Source: Polyangium sp. 6x1 (GTDB lineage: Bacteria > Myxococcota_A > Polyangia > Polyangiales > Polyangiaceae). Taken from it: a stretch of 64,000 bases of DNA. This document shows, piece after piece, positions 35,705-43,466 of the stretch. The notes beneath the pieces are model-generated. The model saw only the letters and a program-made list of their open reading frames with translations, made no database searches and was not told the DNA's origin. Position 1 is the stretch's first letter. Every line of letters begins with the position of its first letter. The position numbers were made by a program, and so were the translations under genes. The stretch covers positions 62,001-126,000 of the forward strand of contig NZ_JARZHH010000001.1 in the NCBI RefSeq assembly GCF_029946515.1, read 5' to 3'.

Positions 35705-36208
35705 ATGCTTCACGACATTCGTTACGCGATGATGCTCCTCTGTGCCCCCTTCGCAGCGCTTGCGATGGGCTGCGGCACGACCGCCACCATTTCGAGGATC
35801 AACGAGCCCGAGATCGAGGGGAAGATCGTCTCCTCCGCGGACGATATGCTCCTCGTCGAGACGCGGGCAGGAAACGAGACGATCGCGGCCCGGAACGTCA
35901 CGGACATCGATCATCCGGGGAACGTGGCTGCGACGATCGGCACCCTGCTCACCGGCTACGGCGTCGCGAACATCGTCGTCGGCGCACCGCAATGCGACAG
36001 GGGAGGAGCCGCATATTGCTTGGGGGTCTTTCTCCCAGCGACGATCGGGGTGCCGCTGATGGCCTGGGGCTTCGCGACGTGGGGCCGATCCAAATACGCC
36101 GCGAGCGCAAGCTCGAAGTCGAATGACGTGAGCTTCAACGTGGTGCCGGCGGCGTCGTTCCAGAAAAACAACACGTTTCTGGGGGCGAACGCGACGGTCT
36201 CGTTCTGA
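35705..36208 (+). CDS. Lipoprotein with two further hydrophobic helices
   Basis: 167 residues. The ATG at 35705 has GAGAGG before it and starts MLHDIRYAMMLLCAPFAALA, with lipobox Cys22 in MGCGTT. A small beta part (EPEIEGKIVSSADDMLLVET, AARNVTDIDHPGNVAATIGT) is followed by two hydrophobic stretches (about 85-105 and 115-135). It then closes with strands SFNVVPAASFQKNNTFLGAN. The GNVAATIGT plus glycine-rich helices resemble small stress-response lipoproteins, but I do not recognise a family. It follows the DUF5684 gene by 80 bp and may share P3. Confidence 0.8.
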   Translation: MLHDIRYAMMLLCAPFAALAMGCGTTATISRINEPEIEGKIVSSADDMLLVETRAGNETIAARNVTDIDHPGNVAATIGTLLTGYGVANIVVGAPQCDRGGAAYCLGVFLPATIGVPLMAWGFATWGRSKYAASASSKSNDVSFNVVPAASFQKNNTFLGANATVSF

Positions 36209-36218
36209 GCCGCGTTCT

Positions 36219-38216
36219 TCAGGGCCTGCCCACGTCCCTGACGATCTCGACCGCCACCATCGTCGCCGTCCACCGCTCCGCGGGCGCCTCCTCGTCCAGC
36301 AACATATCCCTCCGAGCCCCGCGGCTCGCTTCCTCGAACGACTCTTTGACCCGCAAGTACCCGAAGTCCACCTCGGGAGACGTCGTCCCCACGACGACGA
36401 GCCGGTCGACATTGGACGACCGACCCGCCGAGACCCTGCACGAAAATGCCCGCCCGAGATGCCCTCGCAGCCAGAACGCCTGCCGCCGCCAGGGCGCGAC
36501 CTCGAGCTGCGTTTGTCCGAGGAGCTCGACCCGCCCGCTCGCGGCGCAATTGATCACCTGCGCAAAGATGGGCGTCGACGAGCGGTTCTCCACGGAAAAA
36601 CACACCGGCTCACCATCGACGACCCGATACCGATATCGGCGCCCGGGATCGGGCTCCGCCTCGGGGAGGGGCGGGTCGGCGAGCTCTTCGGGCGCAAGCT
36701 CTCCAACGTTCCGCGCGTCGAGCACCCGCATGCGCAGGATGCCCGGCCAATCATGGCATCGCCGAACGAGGCGAAGCGGCAGGTTGTAACGTGCATAATG
36801 CAAAAGAGCTCGGAGGAGCGCGTGTCGGTCCTCCCCCGGCACCCACGCGAGCGGGGCTTCCCCCTCGGATCCGGCCGCGTCGAGCCCGTACACCACGTCG
36901 CCAATCCAGCGTCGCCCATCGGGCGAACGACCCACGAAGACCTCCCACGCACGCTCCCCGCGCCCTTCGGCAGGCACGACCGAGAACGGTCCCTCCGCCG
37001 AGAGCCACCGCGCGAGCTCGTCGTCGAAGGGATCGAGGCCCACGACCAGAGCGTCCATTTTCCCTGGTTTGACGAGACGACCCCTCGCCCCCTCGCCGAC
37101 GCGAAATGCGCCCCCGACGGGCACCGCCATGGCAGACGAGAGGGTCGCGCTCTCGACGCGCAGGAGCCCGCGCCTCGCGCCGAGGTCTTCGGGAGAATGT
37201 AAGGGCGGGAAAACCTCTGGCGTCGGCCCGTAGATCGCGACCGTGGCCCCCGGGCCGAGCCCGACCAGCGCTCCTGCATGAATTTGGTATTCCCCGTCGA
37301 TCTCGCTGACCGGATACCCGGGGTCCTGCCTCCGGAAGGGTCCGCCGAACAGGCGCCTCTCGCGACGCCCGAGGAGACATGGGTGCTGGCTCGGAAACGA
37401 GGACGTGACGCGCGCGCGGAGGGCTTGCCAGACATCCGTCCAGCGGAGGGCATGGATCCTCTCGTCGGGCTCTCGGGCGAGCAAGTCGAGGAGCGCCGCC
37501 GTGAATGCCCCGTGGCGAATACCACCGGCATCGAGCCCCTCGTGCGCGGGTTCGCTCGATTGCGCGGACGCGACGACCAGGAAACCAGGATCCGAGGGAT
37601 CGAACGACGAGAGGAGCCCCGCATCGAGCTCCCCCCCACCTCGCAGCGACACGGGAGAGAGCAGGTCGGGATCGTCGTCCACAGGGCAAAAACGAATGGC
37701 GCTGTCCTCTGGGCGCAAAGCGGAGCGCGTCGCGCCCGCGGAGCAGCAACAATCCAGGACGACCGTGAGGTCACCGGTGCGCGCGGCAATACGACGGAGC
37801 ACGTCGTTGACCTCGTCATCGAAGAGCAAGCTTCCACCCGCGAGCGCATCGACCGGCACGAGCGCCTCGCGCGTGGTGCGTGTGCCGCGAGGCGACACCT
37901 GCGTGCCGTGCCCCGAGTAATGGATGAAGACCCGATCCCCTGCACCCACCCGATCCCCCGCGAGCACCTCGAGCGCCGCGCGGAGCCGCTCGGCCGTGGC
38001 GCGCTCCTCCGGCACGCGAGATCGTCGCGACGAACCGGGGTGGGGCGCGACGAGCTTGGTGATCGCCTCGGCCGGCACGGAGAGCCTATCGAGGAAGAGA
38101 GCCTCCAGCGCATCGACGTCATTGACGCACCCACGGAGAGGCTCGACCCGCTCATAGGCGTCGATACCCACCAGAAGCACATGGTAGCGGGGCGGGGGAT
38201 TCATTCTTGGCGTCAT
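36219..38216 (-). CDS. Caspase-family (C14) protein with long C-terminal extension
   Basis: 665 residues from ATG at 38216 (38204 is also possible). The N-terminal 290 residues are the caspase domain: YHVLLVGIDAYERV, His103 in VFIHYSGHGTQ, Cys157 in DLTVVLDCCCSAGATR, and GIRHGAFTAALLDLL. The rest (about 300-640) is beta-rich, with GEYQIHAGALVGLGPGATVA resembling the extension of metacaspase-like proteins in polysaccharide-rich genomes, and no signal peptide. It is divergent from the 38489 operon; the site at 38304-38315 lies between them. Only a weak -24/-12 match (38284-38297, GG and GC correctly spaced) faces this gene. Confidence 0.9.
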   Translation of the reverse strand: MTPRMNPPPRYHVLLVGIDAYERVEPLRGCVNDVDALEALFLDRLSVPAEAITKLVAPHPGSSRRSRVPEERATAERLRAALEVLAGDRVGAGDRVFIHYSGHGTQVSPRGTRTTREALVPVDALAGGSLLFDDEVNDVLRRIAARTGDLTVVLDCCCSAGATRSALRPEDSAIRFCPVDDDPDLLSPVSLRGGGELDAGLLSSFDPSDPGFLVVASAQSSEPAHEGLDAGGIRHGAFTAALLDLLAREPDERIHALRWTDVWQALRARVTSSFPSQHPCLLGRRERRLFGGPFRRQDPGYPVSEIDGEYQIHAGALVGLGPGATVAIYGPTPEVFPPLHSPEDLGARRGLLRVESATLSSAMAVPVGGAFRVGEGARGRLVKPGKMDALVVGLDPFDDELARWLSAEGPFSVVPAEGRGERAWEVFVGRSPDGRRWIGDVVYGLDAAGSEGEAPLAWVPGEDRHALLRALLHYARYNLPLRLVRRCHDWPGILRMRVLDARNVGELAPEELADPPLPEAEPDPGRRYRYRVVDGEPVCFSVENRSSTPIFAQVINCAASGRVELLGQTQLEVAPWRRQAFWLRGHLGRAFSCRVSAGRSSNVDRLVVVGTTSPEVDFGYLRVKESFEEASRGARRDMLLDEEAPAERWTATMVAVEIVRDVGRP

Positions 38217-38303
38217 GAGACCAGAAACCCCGCCGTTCGTAAAGGACGCCCTGGACTTGATGGTCGGGATACAACCGCCTCGCGCCGACGTCCATCCCGT
38301 GTG

Positions 38304-38315
38304 CTGACGCGTCAG
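38304..38315. promoter_or_regulatory. Activator site for P4: CTGACGCGTCAG
   Basis: Perfect 12-bp palindrome centred 57 bp upstream of the P4 -24 element, identical to the sites at 25942 and 35166. It also lies 94 bp upstream of the divergent caspase start at 38216. Confidence 0.78.
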
Positions 38316-38364
38316 ACGAGGCCCAGCGGCGCGAGGCGAGCCTCGGCGCTCCGCGGCCGAAACC

Positions 38365-38380
38365 TGGCACGCAGGTTGCT
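38365..38380 (+). promoter_or_regulatory. Sigma-54 promoter (P4) of the CHAT-kinase operon
   Basis: TGGCACGCAGGTTGCT matches the sigma-54 consensus TGGCACG-N4-TTGCW at every defined base. GG 38366-38367, GC 38378-38379. Predicted start of transcription about 38391. Confidence 0.88.
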
Positions 38381-38488
38381 ATTTCCACCCATCTTCGGTG
38401 TGAAGCATTGAGCACCTGAGCGCGAACCGTGTATCCTCGTCGCTTTGACGCCGCCCGCAGTGGGCCGCGAGCCGCGTTCGTCCCACCC

Positions 38489-39679
38489 ATGCCGACCATC
38501 GCACCCTCGAAGATCAAAATCCTGTTCCTCGGAGCGAACCCTTCCGATACCACGCGTGTGGCCTTGGGGCGTGAGGTCCGCGAGATCACGGAGCGCCTTC
38601 GCGCTTCGCCGCAGCGCGAGCGCTTCGATTTCGTACCCGAGTGGGCCGTGCGCGTCAGCGATCTTCAGGCAGCGCTCCTTCGACATAGGCCACAGATCGT
38701 ACACTTTTCCGGGCACGGACGAGGAGAGCGAATCAGCAGCGCACCCAGGTCCGACGTCACCCGAGAGATGTTGCCGGCCCACGAGCAAGACGAGGATCCC
38801 ACGGCCGGCGAGATCCTGGTCGAAAACGACGCTGGGAGGGCGGAGCCGATCCCGGCTGCCGCATTGGCCAACCTGTTCGGGATTCTGGGCGATGTTCGTT
38901 GTGTGGTGCTGAATGCATGCCATTCCGCCGCCCAGGCGGAGGCGATCCGGCCCCACGTGGACGCCGTGATCGGCATGAGCCAATCAATCCAGGACGCGGC
39001 AGCCATCAACTTTGCGTGGGCGTTCTACCAGGGGCTCGCGTTCGGGGAATCGGTGCACAAGGCCTTCGACCTGGGCCGGAACCAGATCGATCTGGCTGGA
39101 CTCGGCGACGGCAAGGTGCCGAAGCTCCTGACACGCCAAAGCGCGATGGATGCGCGGGTTTTCCTCGCCGATTCGACCGTTCCAGCGAGCACACGCGACA
39201 CGGCCCTGCGGGTCCCCATCGACGAGCGCGTGCTCGCGATCCTGGACCTCGCGAAGAGAGACATGGAGCGCCAGAATCTCCGCTTCTTGACGCCGAGCCT
39301 CCTGCTCGTGCTCCTCGGCCTCCACCGGCCGGTGAGCTGCTTCGAACGCGTGAGGCCCGGGCTTTCCACCTTGCTGCGCAATCGATTGATCCATTACGTC
39401 ACCCAGAAGCTTCCGGGCGAAGGGATGTCGTTCGTCCCCTTCGCGTGGGGCGATCTCGATCAGGTCAAGAAGGCACAAGAGGCGGCGCGACTCGACCGGT
39501 GCCCGATGATCACGGACAAGCATCTGCTGCTCGGCGTGATCGAGTCGGGCGGATCGACGATGAGGAGCCTGCAATCCATTCTCGGGGAGGATTTTTCGCA
39601 GCTCGTTCAAGTCATCCGCCATCTGCCGGCAGTTGCCGACGGACCGCTTCTCCACACACCCGGTATCGAACTGGAGTGA
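38489..39679 (+). CDS. CHAT-domain protein with ClpN-like C-terminal domain
   Basis: 396 residues from ATG at 38489; a GTG at 38429 in the same frame is closer to the expected leader length. Residues 8-215 form a compact CHAT domain: IKILFLGANPSDT opens it, His76 is in IVHFSGHGRGE, Cys144 in VRCVVLNACHSAAQAE, and VDAVIGMSQSIQDAAAINFA follows. Residues 240-385 carry two helical units resembling the Clp ATPase N-domain (FLTPSLLLVLLGLHRPVSC, ITDKHLLLGVIESGGSTMRS), which normally docks substrates or adaptors. It is the first gene after P4, 5 nt before the kinase gene. Confidence 0.84.
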   Translation: MPTIAPSKIKILFLGANPSDTTRVALGREVREITERLRASPQRERFDFVPEWAVRVSDLQAALLRHRPQIVHFSGHGRGERISSAPRSDVTREMLPAHEQDEDPTAGEILVENDAGRAEPIPAAALANLFGILGDVRCVVLNACHSAAQAEAIRPHVDAVIGMSQSIQDAAAINFAWAFYQGLAFGESVHKAFDLGRNQIDLAGLGDGKVPKLLTRQSAMDARVFLADSTVPASTRDTALRVPIDERVLAILDLAKRDMERQNLRFLTPSLLLVLLGLHRPVSCFERVRPGLSTLLRNRLIHYVTQKLPGEGMSFVPFAWGDLDQVKKAQEAARLDRCPMITDKHLLLGVIESGGSTMRSLQSILGEDFSQLVQVIRHLPAVADGPLLHTPGIELE

Positions 39680-39684
39680 CTGTC

Positions 39685-42639
39685 ATGGCAAACGTAACAC
39701 CCGGTGATCCGCTGGCGCCCCCCGATCCTCTCGCGTCGGACGCCCTTTTCGCTGGCCCGGACGCCGCTCCGGGGGCGCTCGGGCGGCTCGGCAACAACTA
39801 CGAGATCCTCGAGATCAAGCGTGGAGGGATGGGTGAGGTCTACATTTGCCGGAGCGTCTCGGAGGACGGGCCGAGGCTCGCATTCAAGACCTATCAGAAG
39901 CGGTTCTTCTTCAACCGCGCGACCCGGAGCGCGTTCGAGCGCGAGGTCAGCGTCTGGATACGGCTGACGGGCCTGGAGCACATCATGCCGGCAGCCGGGC
40001 TCCATCATTTCAATGGCCTGCCCTTCGTGCTCATGCCGGCGGTGGGGCCCGGCCCCTCGGGCGAGGTGACCCTGCGCGACCTTCTCCGGCGGGGGCCTCT
40101 CCCCATCGACCTCGCGCTTCGGTTCGCCGGGGAGGCCGCGAGGGGCCTGGGTTACGCCGAGGAGCGGATCCCCGGCCTCGTGCACGGCGATCTCAAGCCG
40201 GAAAACCTGCTCGTCTGGGATGGGATGGTTCATGTCTCGGACTTCGGCCTCGCGCGGATCGTCACCGACCCGGACAGCGGTGAAGCGCTGGAGGCGACGT
40301 GGGCCTACCGCGCCCCGGAGCTCTGGGAGAAAGGCAAAGAGTCGTCGCACGCATCGGACGTCTATGCGTTCGGCGCGCTCTTTTACGAGATGCTGACAGG
40401 GACGACGCCATTCTCCGCGACGACGCGCGAAGGGTGGGAGAGGGCGCATCGCGAAGACGACCCTCGACTGCCGGAGGGTTTTCCCGTCGAAGGGACGATG
40501 GCCGACGCCATGAACCTCGCGCTGCGCGCCCTGGCAAAGAGACCCGAGGACCGGCCTTCGGGGTTTGCAGCCATCGCCGAGCAGATCGTGGAAATCGACC
40601 CGGCGAGTCATCTGATGCACCTGCTCTCCCGCGCGAGGAAAGCAGCGGAGGAGAGCCAAAACAAGCAACATGAGCCCCGGGAGGACCGGGAGCGTGGCAT
40701 TCTTGGCTTGCGCGTACGTAACCTCCTGGAGCACGGTGAAGCGCAGCAAGCGCTCGCCGAGCTCGACGCGGCCCCGCCGGACCTCATGAACGCCGAGTTG
40801 ATAATGACCCGGGGCACGGCGCTCTCGCTGCTCGATCGGGACGAAGAGGCCCTTCATTGCTTCGAGGCCGTGCTGAGAGATGACCTGTCCACGGAGATGC
40901 GGCAGGGCTGCCTGAGCGAGCTCGCGCTCTCGCTCAAGCGGCTGAAGCGTTTCGACGAGGCCATTCGGATCTACACCGACCTCCTGGCCGAGGTGCCCGA
41001 GGACAGGGTGGAGGGCGTCGTTTCGAACCTGGGCACCGTTTACCTCGAGGCCGGAAGGCCAAAGGATGCCGTCGATTGCCTCCGTCCATTCGCGAGGAAA
41101 CACCCGGAGTCGTACCACGCGTGGGCGAACCTCGGGAAGGCGCACAAAGATCTGAAACAATACGCCGAGGCCGAGACCGCCCTGAAATGCGCGCTGCGCG
41201 CGGCTCCGAGCTCGGGCCTCCTGCTCGTCCTCCTGGCCGAAGTTCACCTGCTTCAAAAGCAACTGCCCACGGCCCTCGCCGCCCTCAATCATGCGTACCA
41301 ACAGGGATACACCAGCCGCAGATGGCTCGTCGCCCTGCAAGCTTGCTACCTCGTGCTCGGCGAAAAGGATCGCTTCGACGCGCTGCGCGAGCAGGTGGGC
41401 GCCGATGTCCCCCCTCGCGAGCTCGAAGAGCTCGATCGGGACATCCTCGAGCTCACCCAGATGGCCCTCGCCGAGCCCACCGATGCCCCGAGCGACGCCG
41501 AGGCCGAAGGCAGCGCCGCCGACGACGAGCCCGCTCCTCCCGCCGAGCACGACGCCGCCCCGGAGGAAGCACAAGGCTTTTCGATGCCCTTCGTGAACCT
41601 GCGGTTCATCATGGGCGAGGGGGCGTTCGTCGTCGATTTCTACGACGACGTGCAATCGAAGGATTATCCGAGCGCGTTTCTCCGCGTGTTCCGCCGCGTG
41701 ACGCGCGATCACCGGATATCATCCACGCTGCGCGAGACCCCCTTCTATTTCACGCTCTGCCGCCACTGCGAGCTCGTGATTCTGACGAACCGCGATCGGG
41801 GCAGGAGCCTCCGGTGCCGGCGTTGCGATCATCGCCACGAGACGACGCCCATCACCGATCGAGCGGATCTCTCGGCGCTCCTTCGCGAGGTCACGGAGGC
41901 GATCGGCAAGAAGCCTGCCACCACCACCGCCTCCGCGATGGTGGTCGTCCTCCTCAAGCCGCTCCAAGACGGCAAGATGGATCGATTGAACGAGCTCGCC
42001 GAGCAGGCGGGGTTCGACCCGATATCTGCGCATCACCCGGCGGCCATGTCTCTCCGTACGGAGCTGTTGAAGAGGGGGGCACTCGCGATACGAGACGAGT
42101 ATGTCGCGTATCAGAGGCGCGCCGATGGCGAGCCGATGGTCTACGAAGGAGACACGCCGCCGGTGGTGGAGCGGCTCCTGCGGGAGGTCTATTCCGAATG
42201 CGGACCCGTCGTCTCTGCCTCTTTGACCTATGATCCCACGAGCACCGCCCTCGGTGATCTCTTCCTGCAAGACCGGCTCGACGACACCATTGCAGCGCTG
42301 CGTGCACAGGTGGCCGAGAGCCCGGGAAATGTCGAAGCGCTCAGCGAATTGATACATGTGCTCACGTGGAAGGGGGACCTCGCGGAGGCGAGAGCCTATG
42401 CCGAGCTCGGGACGAGAGCCTACCCGGAGAGCGCATACCTGTGGTCCGCGCTCGGCATGGTCGAGCAGCGGCTGGGGAGAGCGCAGGAGGCTGCGGCCGC
42501 GTGTGAGACGGCGCTCCGGCTCGATCCGTTGGACAGGATCGGCCTGGTCACGCTCATCCTCGTCTATCGCGAACTCGGTCGCGGCGCCGAAGCCGCCGAG
42601 CTTCACGAGCGGCTCGAGAGCTTCGGCGCATACGAGTGA
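39685..42639 (+). CDS. Ser/Thr kinase-like protein with TPRs and a zinc ribbon
   Basis: 984 residues. Kinase domain about 39-310: glycine loop IKRGGMGEVY, Lys68, then VHGDLKPEN (167-175) with HGD in place of HRD, and DFG 186-188; the RAPE motif is present. Then some 340 residues of TPR pairs (YHAWANLGKAHKDLKQYAEA), an acidic linker, and a zinc ribbon with C692, C695, C711, C714. A helical domain and a final TPR block (about 875-980) follow. No transmembrane helix. The start is 5 nt after the CHAT-ClpN stop, so the two are translated together under P4. It may be the kinase that feeds the FHA activator (inference). Confidence 0.9.
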   Translation: MANVTPGDPLAPPDPLASDALFAGPDAAPGALGRLGNNYEILEIKRGGMGEVYICRSVSEDGPRLAFKTYQKRFFFNRATRSAFEREVSVWIRLTGLEHIMPAAGLHHFNGLPFVLMPAVGPGPSGEVTLRDLLRRGPLPIDLALRFAGEAARGLGYAEERIPGLVHGDLKPENLLVWDGMVHVSDFGLARIVTDPDSGEALEATWAYRAPELWEKGKESSHASDVYAFGALFYEMLTGTTPFSATTREGWERAHREDDPRLPEGFPVEGTMADAMNLALRALAKRPEDRPSGFAAIAEQIVEIDPASHLMHLLSRARKAAEESQNKQHEPREDRERGILGLRVRNLLEHGEAQQALAELDAAPPDLMNAELIMTRGTALSLLDRDEEALHCFEAVLRDDLSTEMRQGCLSELALSLKRLKRFDEAIRIYTDLLAEVPEDRVEGVVSNLGTVYLEAGRPKDAVDCLRPFARKHPESYHAWANLGKAHKDLKQYAEAETALKCALRAAPSSGLLLVLLAEVHLLQKQLPTALAALNHAYQQGYTSRRWLVALQACYLVLGEKDRFDALREQVGADVPPRELEELDRDILELTQMALAEPTDAPSDAEAEGSAADDEPAPPAEHDAAPEEAQGFSMPFVNLRFIMGEGAFVVDFYDDVQSKDYPSAFLRVFRRVTRDHRISSTLRETPFYFTLCRHCELVILTNRDRGRSLRCRRCDHRHETTPITDRADLSALLREVTEAIGKKPATTTASAMVVVLLKPLQDGKMDRLNELAEQAGFDPISAHHPAAMSLRTELLKRGALAIRDEYVAYQRRADGEPMVYEGDTPPVVERLLREVYSECGPVVSASLTYDPTSTALGDLFLQDRLDDTIAALRAQVAESPGNVEALSELIHVLTWKGDLAEARAYAELGTRAYPESAYLWSALGMVEQRLGRAQEAAAACETALRLDPLDRIGLVTLILVYRELGRGAEAAELHERLESFGAYE

Positions 42640-42652
42640 CCTGACACACAGT

Positions 42653-42692
42653 TGTCGCGTCATCACGTAGGCCCGGGGCGTTGACGCGTCAG
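42653..42692. promoter_or_regulatory. Activator sites for P5
   Basis: TTGACGCGTCAG (42681-42692) and the variant TGTCGCGTCA (42653-42662), the same variant seen at 25983. Centres 44 and 73 bp upstream of the P5 -24 element. Confidence 0.74.
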
Positions 42693-42728
42693 AAAAGCCG
42701 GGACGGGCACGTTCGCAGCTGACAGCCT

Positions 42729-42744
42729 TGGCATGGCGGCTGCA
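42729..42744 (+). promoter_or_regulatory. Sigma-54 promoter (P5) of the 42769 gene
   Basis: TGGCATGGCGGCTGCA: GG (42730-42731) and GC (42742-42743) 10 bp apart. Predicted start about 42755, leaving a short leader that still contains the GGAGGAG ribosome site. Confidence 0.68.
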
Positions 42745-42768
42745 ATATCGGACCTCGGAGGAGACACG

Positions 42769-43422
42769 ATGACCACAACGGGCCTGCTCGATCTCGGCGC
42801 TGCCGAGATCGTCGATCGAAGGACGGGAGAGCTTCTCGGGTACGCATTCACCGTGGCGCACGGCAAGGGCCAGCTCCAGCGCTGGCTCCTGTTCCGCCAC
42901 CCGCAGAACGAGCTCGAAATCCGGCCGCCCCCCGCGGCCATGGCCAATTGGTCCCTCGCCGATTGGCAGGCGAGCGTGCCTGGCCTCTGGAGGCCCAATG
43001 GATTTTACGTCTGGGCGCAGGCGGACGTGTACCAGCAAGGCGGCACGTATGACGGCGTGACCTGGACCCAGCTCCCGCCCGCCTCTCGCCTCCCCAAACC
43101 CACGTTCCCCGAGCGCCCCGGGAGCAACTACCAGCTCGATTGGACGGGCAAGGTCGCCGACGTGCTCCAGGAAGATTGGCGCGGCCGTGCCTTCGTCGTG
43201 CGGGGCTTGACGCAGGCATCGAGCATCGAGTACTGGTCCTTGCCCGCGCGATATCAGCCGGCAGGGAACACCCGTACCGCCGCAGTCGCCGTCGGGGTCG
43301 AGGAAGCTTCCTCGCTCGATGTGTTCGTCGAGGAATGCAACAGGACGTGGAGCTCCGGCGGCACGTTCGTCATCACCGGCTGCATCAACTACCACGGCCC
43401 CGCGGCGCCCTTCGCGCCCTGA
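42769..43422 (+). CDS. Hypothetical protein, 217 aa, sigma-54 controlled
   Basis: GGAGGAG stands 6 nt before the ATG. No signal peptide or membrane helix. The chain is Trp-rich (WLLFRHPQNELEI, NWSLADWQASVPGLW, YVWAQADVYQQGG) and looks all-beta with lectin-like character. It ends in a segment with two Cys (EECNRTWSSGGTFVITGCIN). No family recognised. It is placed between the two large kinase genes and has its own activator sites and sigma-54 promoter, so it belongs to the regulon by position. It could be an effector or a carbohydrate-binding partner; nothing settles this. Confidence 0.8.
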   Translation: MTTTGLLDLGAAEIVDRRTGELLGYAFTVAHGKGQLQRWLLFRHPQNELEIRPPPAAMANWSLADWQASVPGLWRPNGFYVWAQADVYQQGGTYDGVTWTQLPPASRLPKPTFPERPGSNYQLDWTGKVADVLQEDWRGRAFVVRGLTQASSIEYWSLPARYQPAGNTRTAAVAVGVEEASSLDVFVEECNRTWSSGGTFVITGCINYHGPAAPFAP

Positions 43423-43466
43423 TCTGCCCCGTTGCATCGATCGCCGAGGGCAAGTACGCTCGGGGC

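Noticed and set aside
38284..38297. Sigma-54 promoter facing the caspase gene at 38216
   Set aside because: GG and GC are 10 bp apart, but the flanking bases do not match TGGCAC or TTGC; kept only as a remark in the gene entry.
39607..41712. 701-codon minus-strand frame over the kinase/TPR gene
   Set aside because: Antisense shadow of a protein with recognised kinase, TPR and zinc-ribbon motifs.
23246..43422. Type III-E CRISPR-associated TPR-CHAT (Craspase) locus
   Set aside because: The TPR-CHAT architecture is similar, but there is no gRAMP/Cas7-11 gene, no repeat array and no Csx30/RpoE-like partner.
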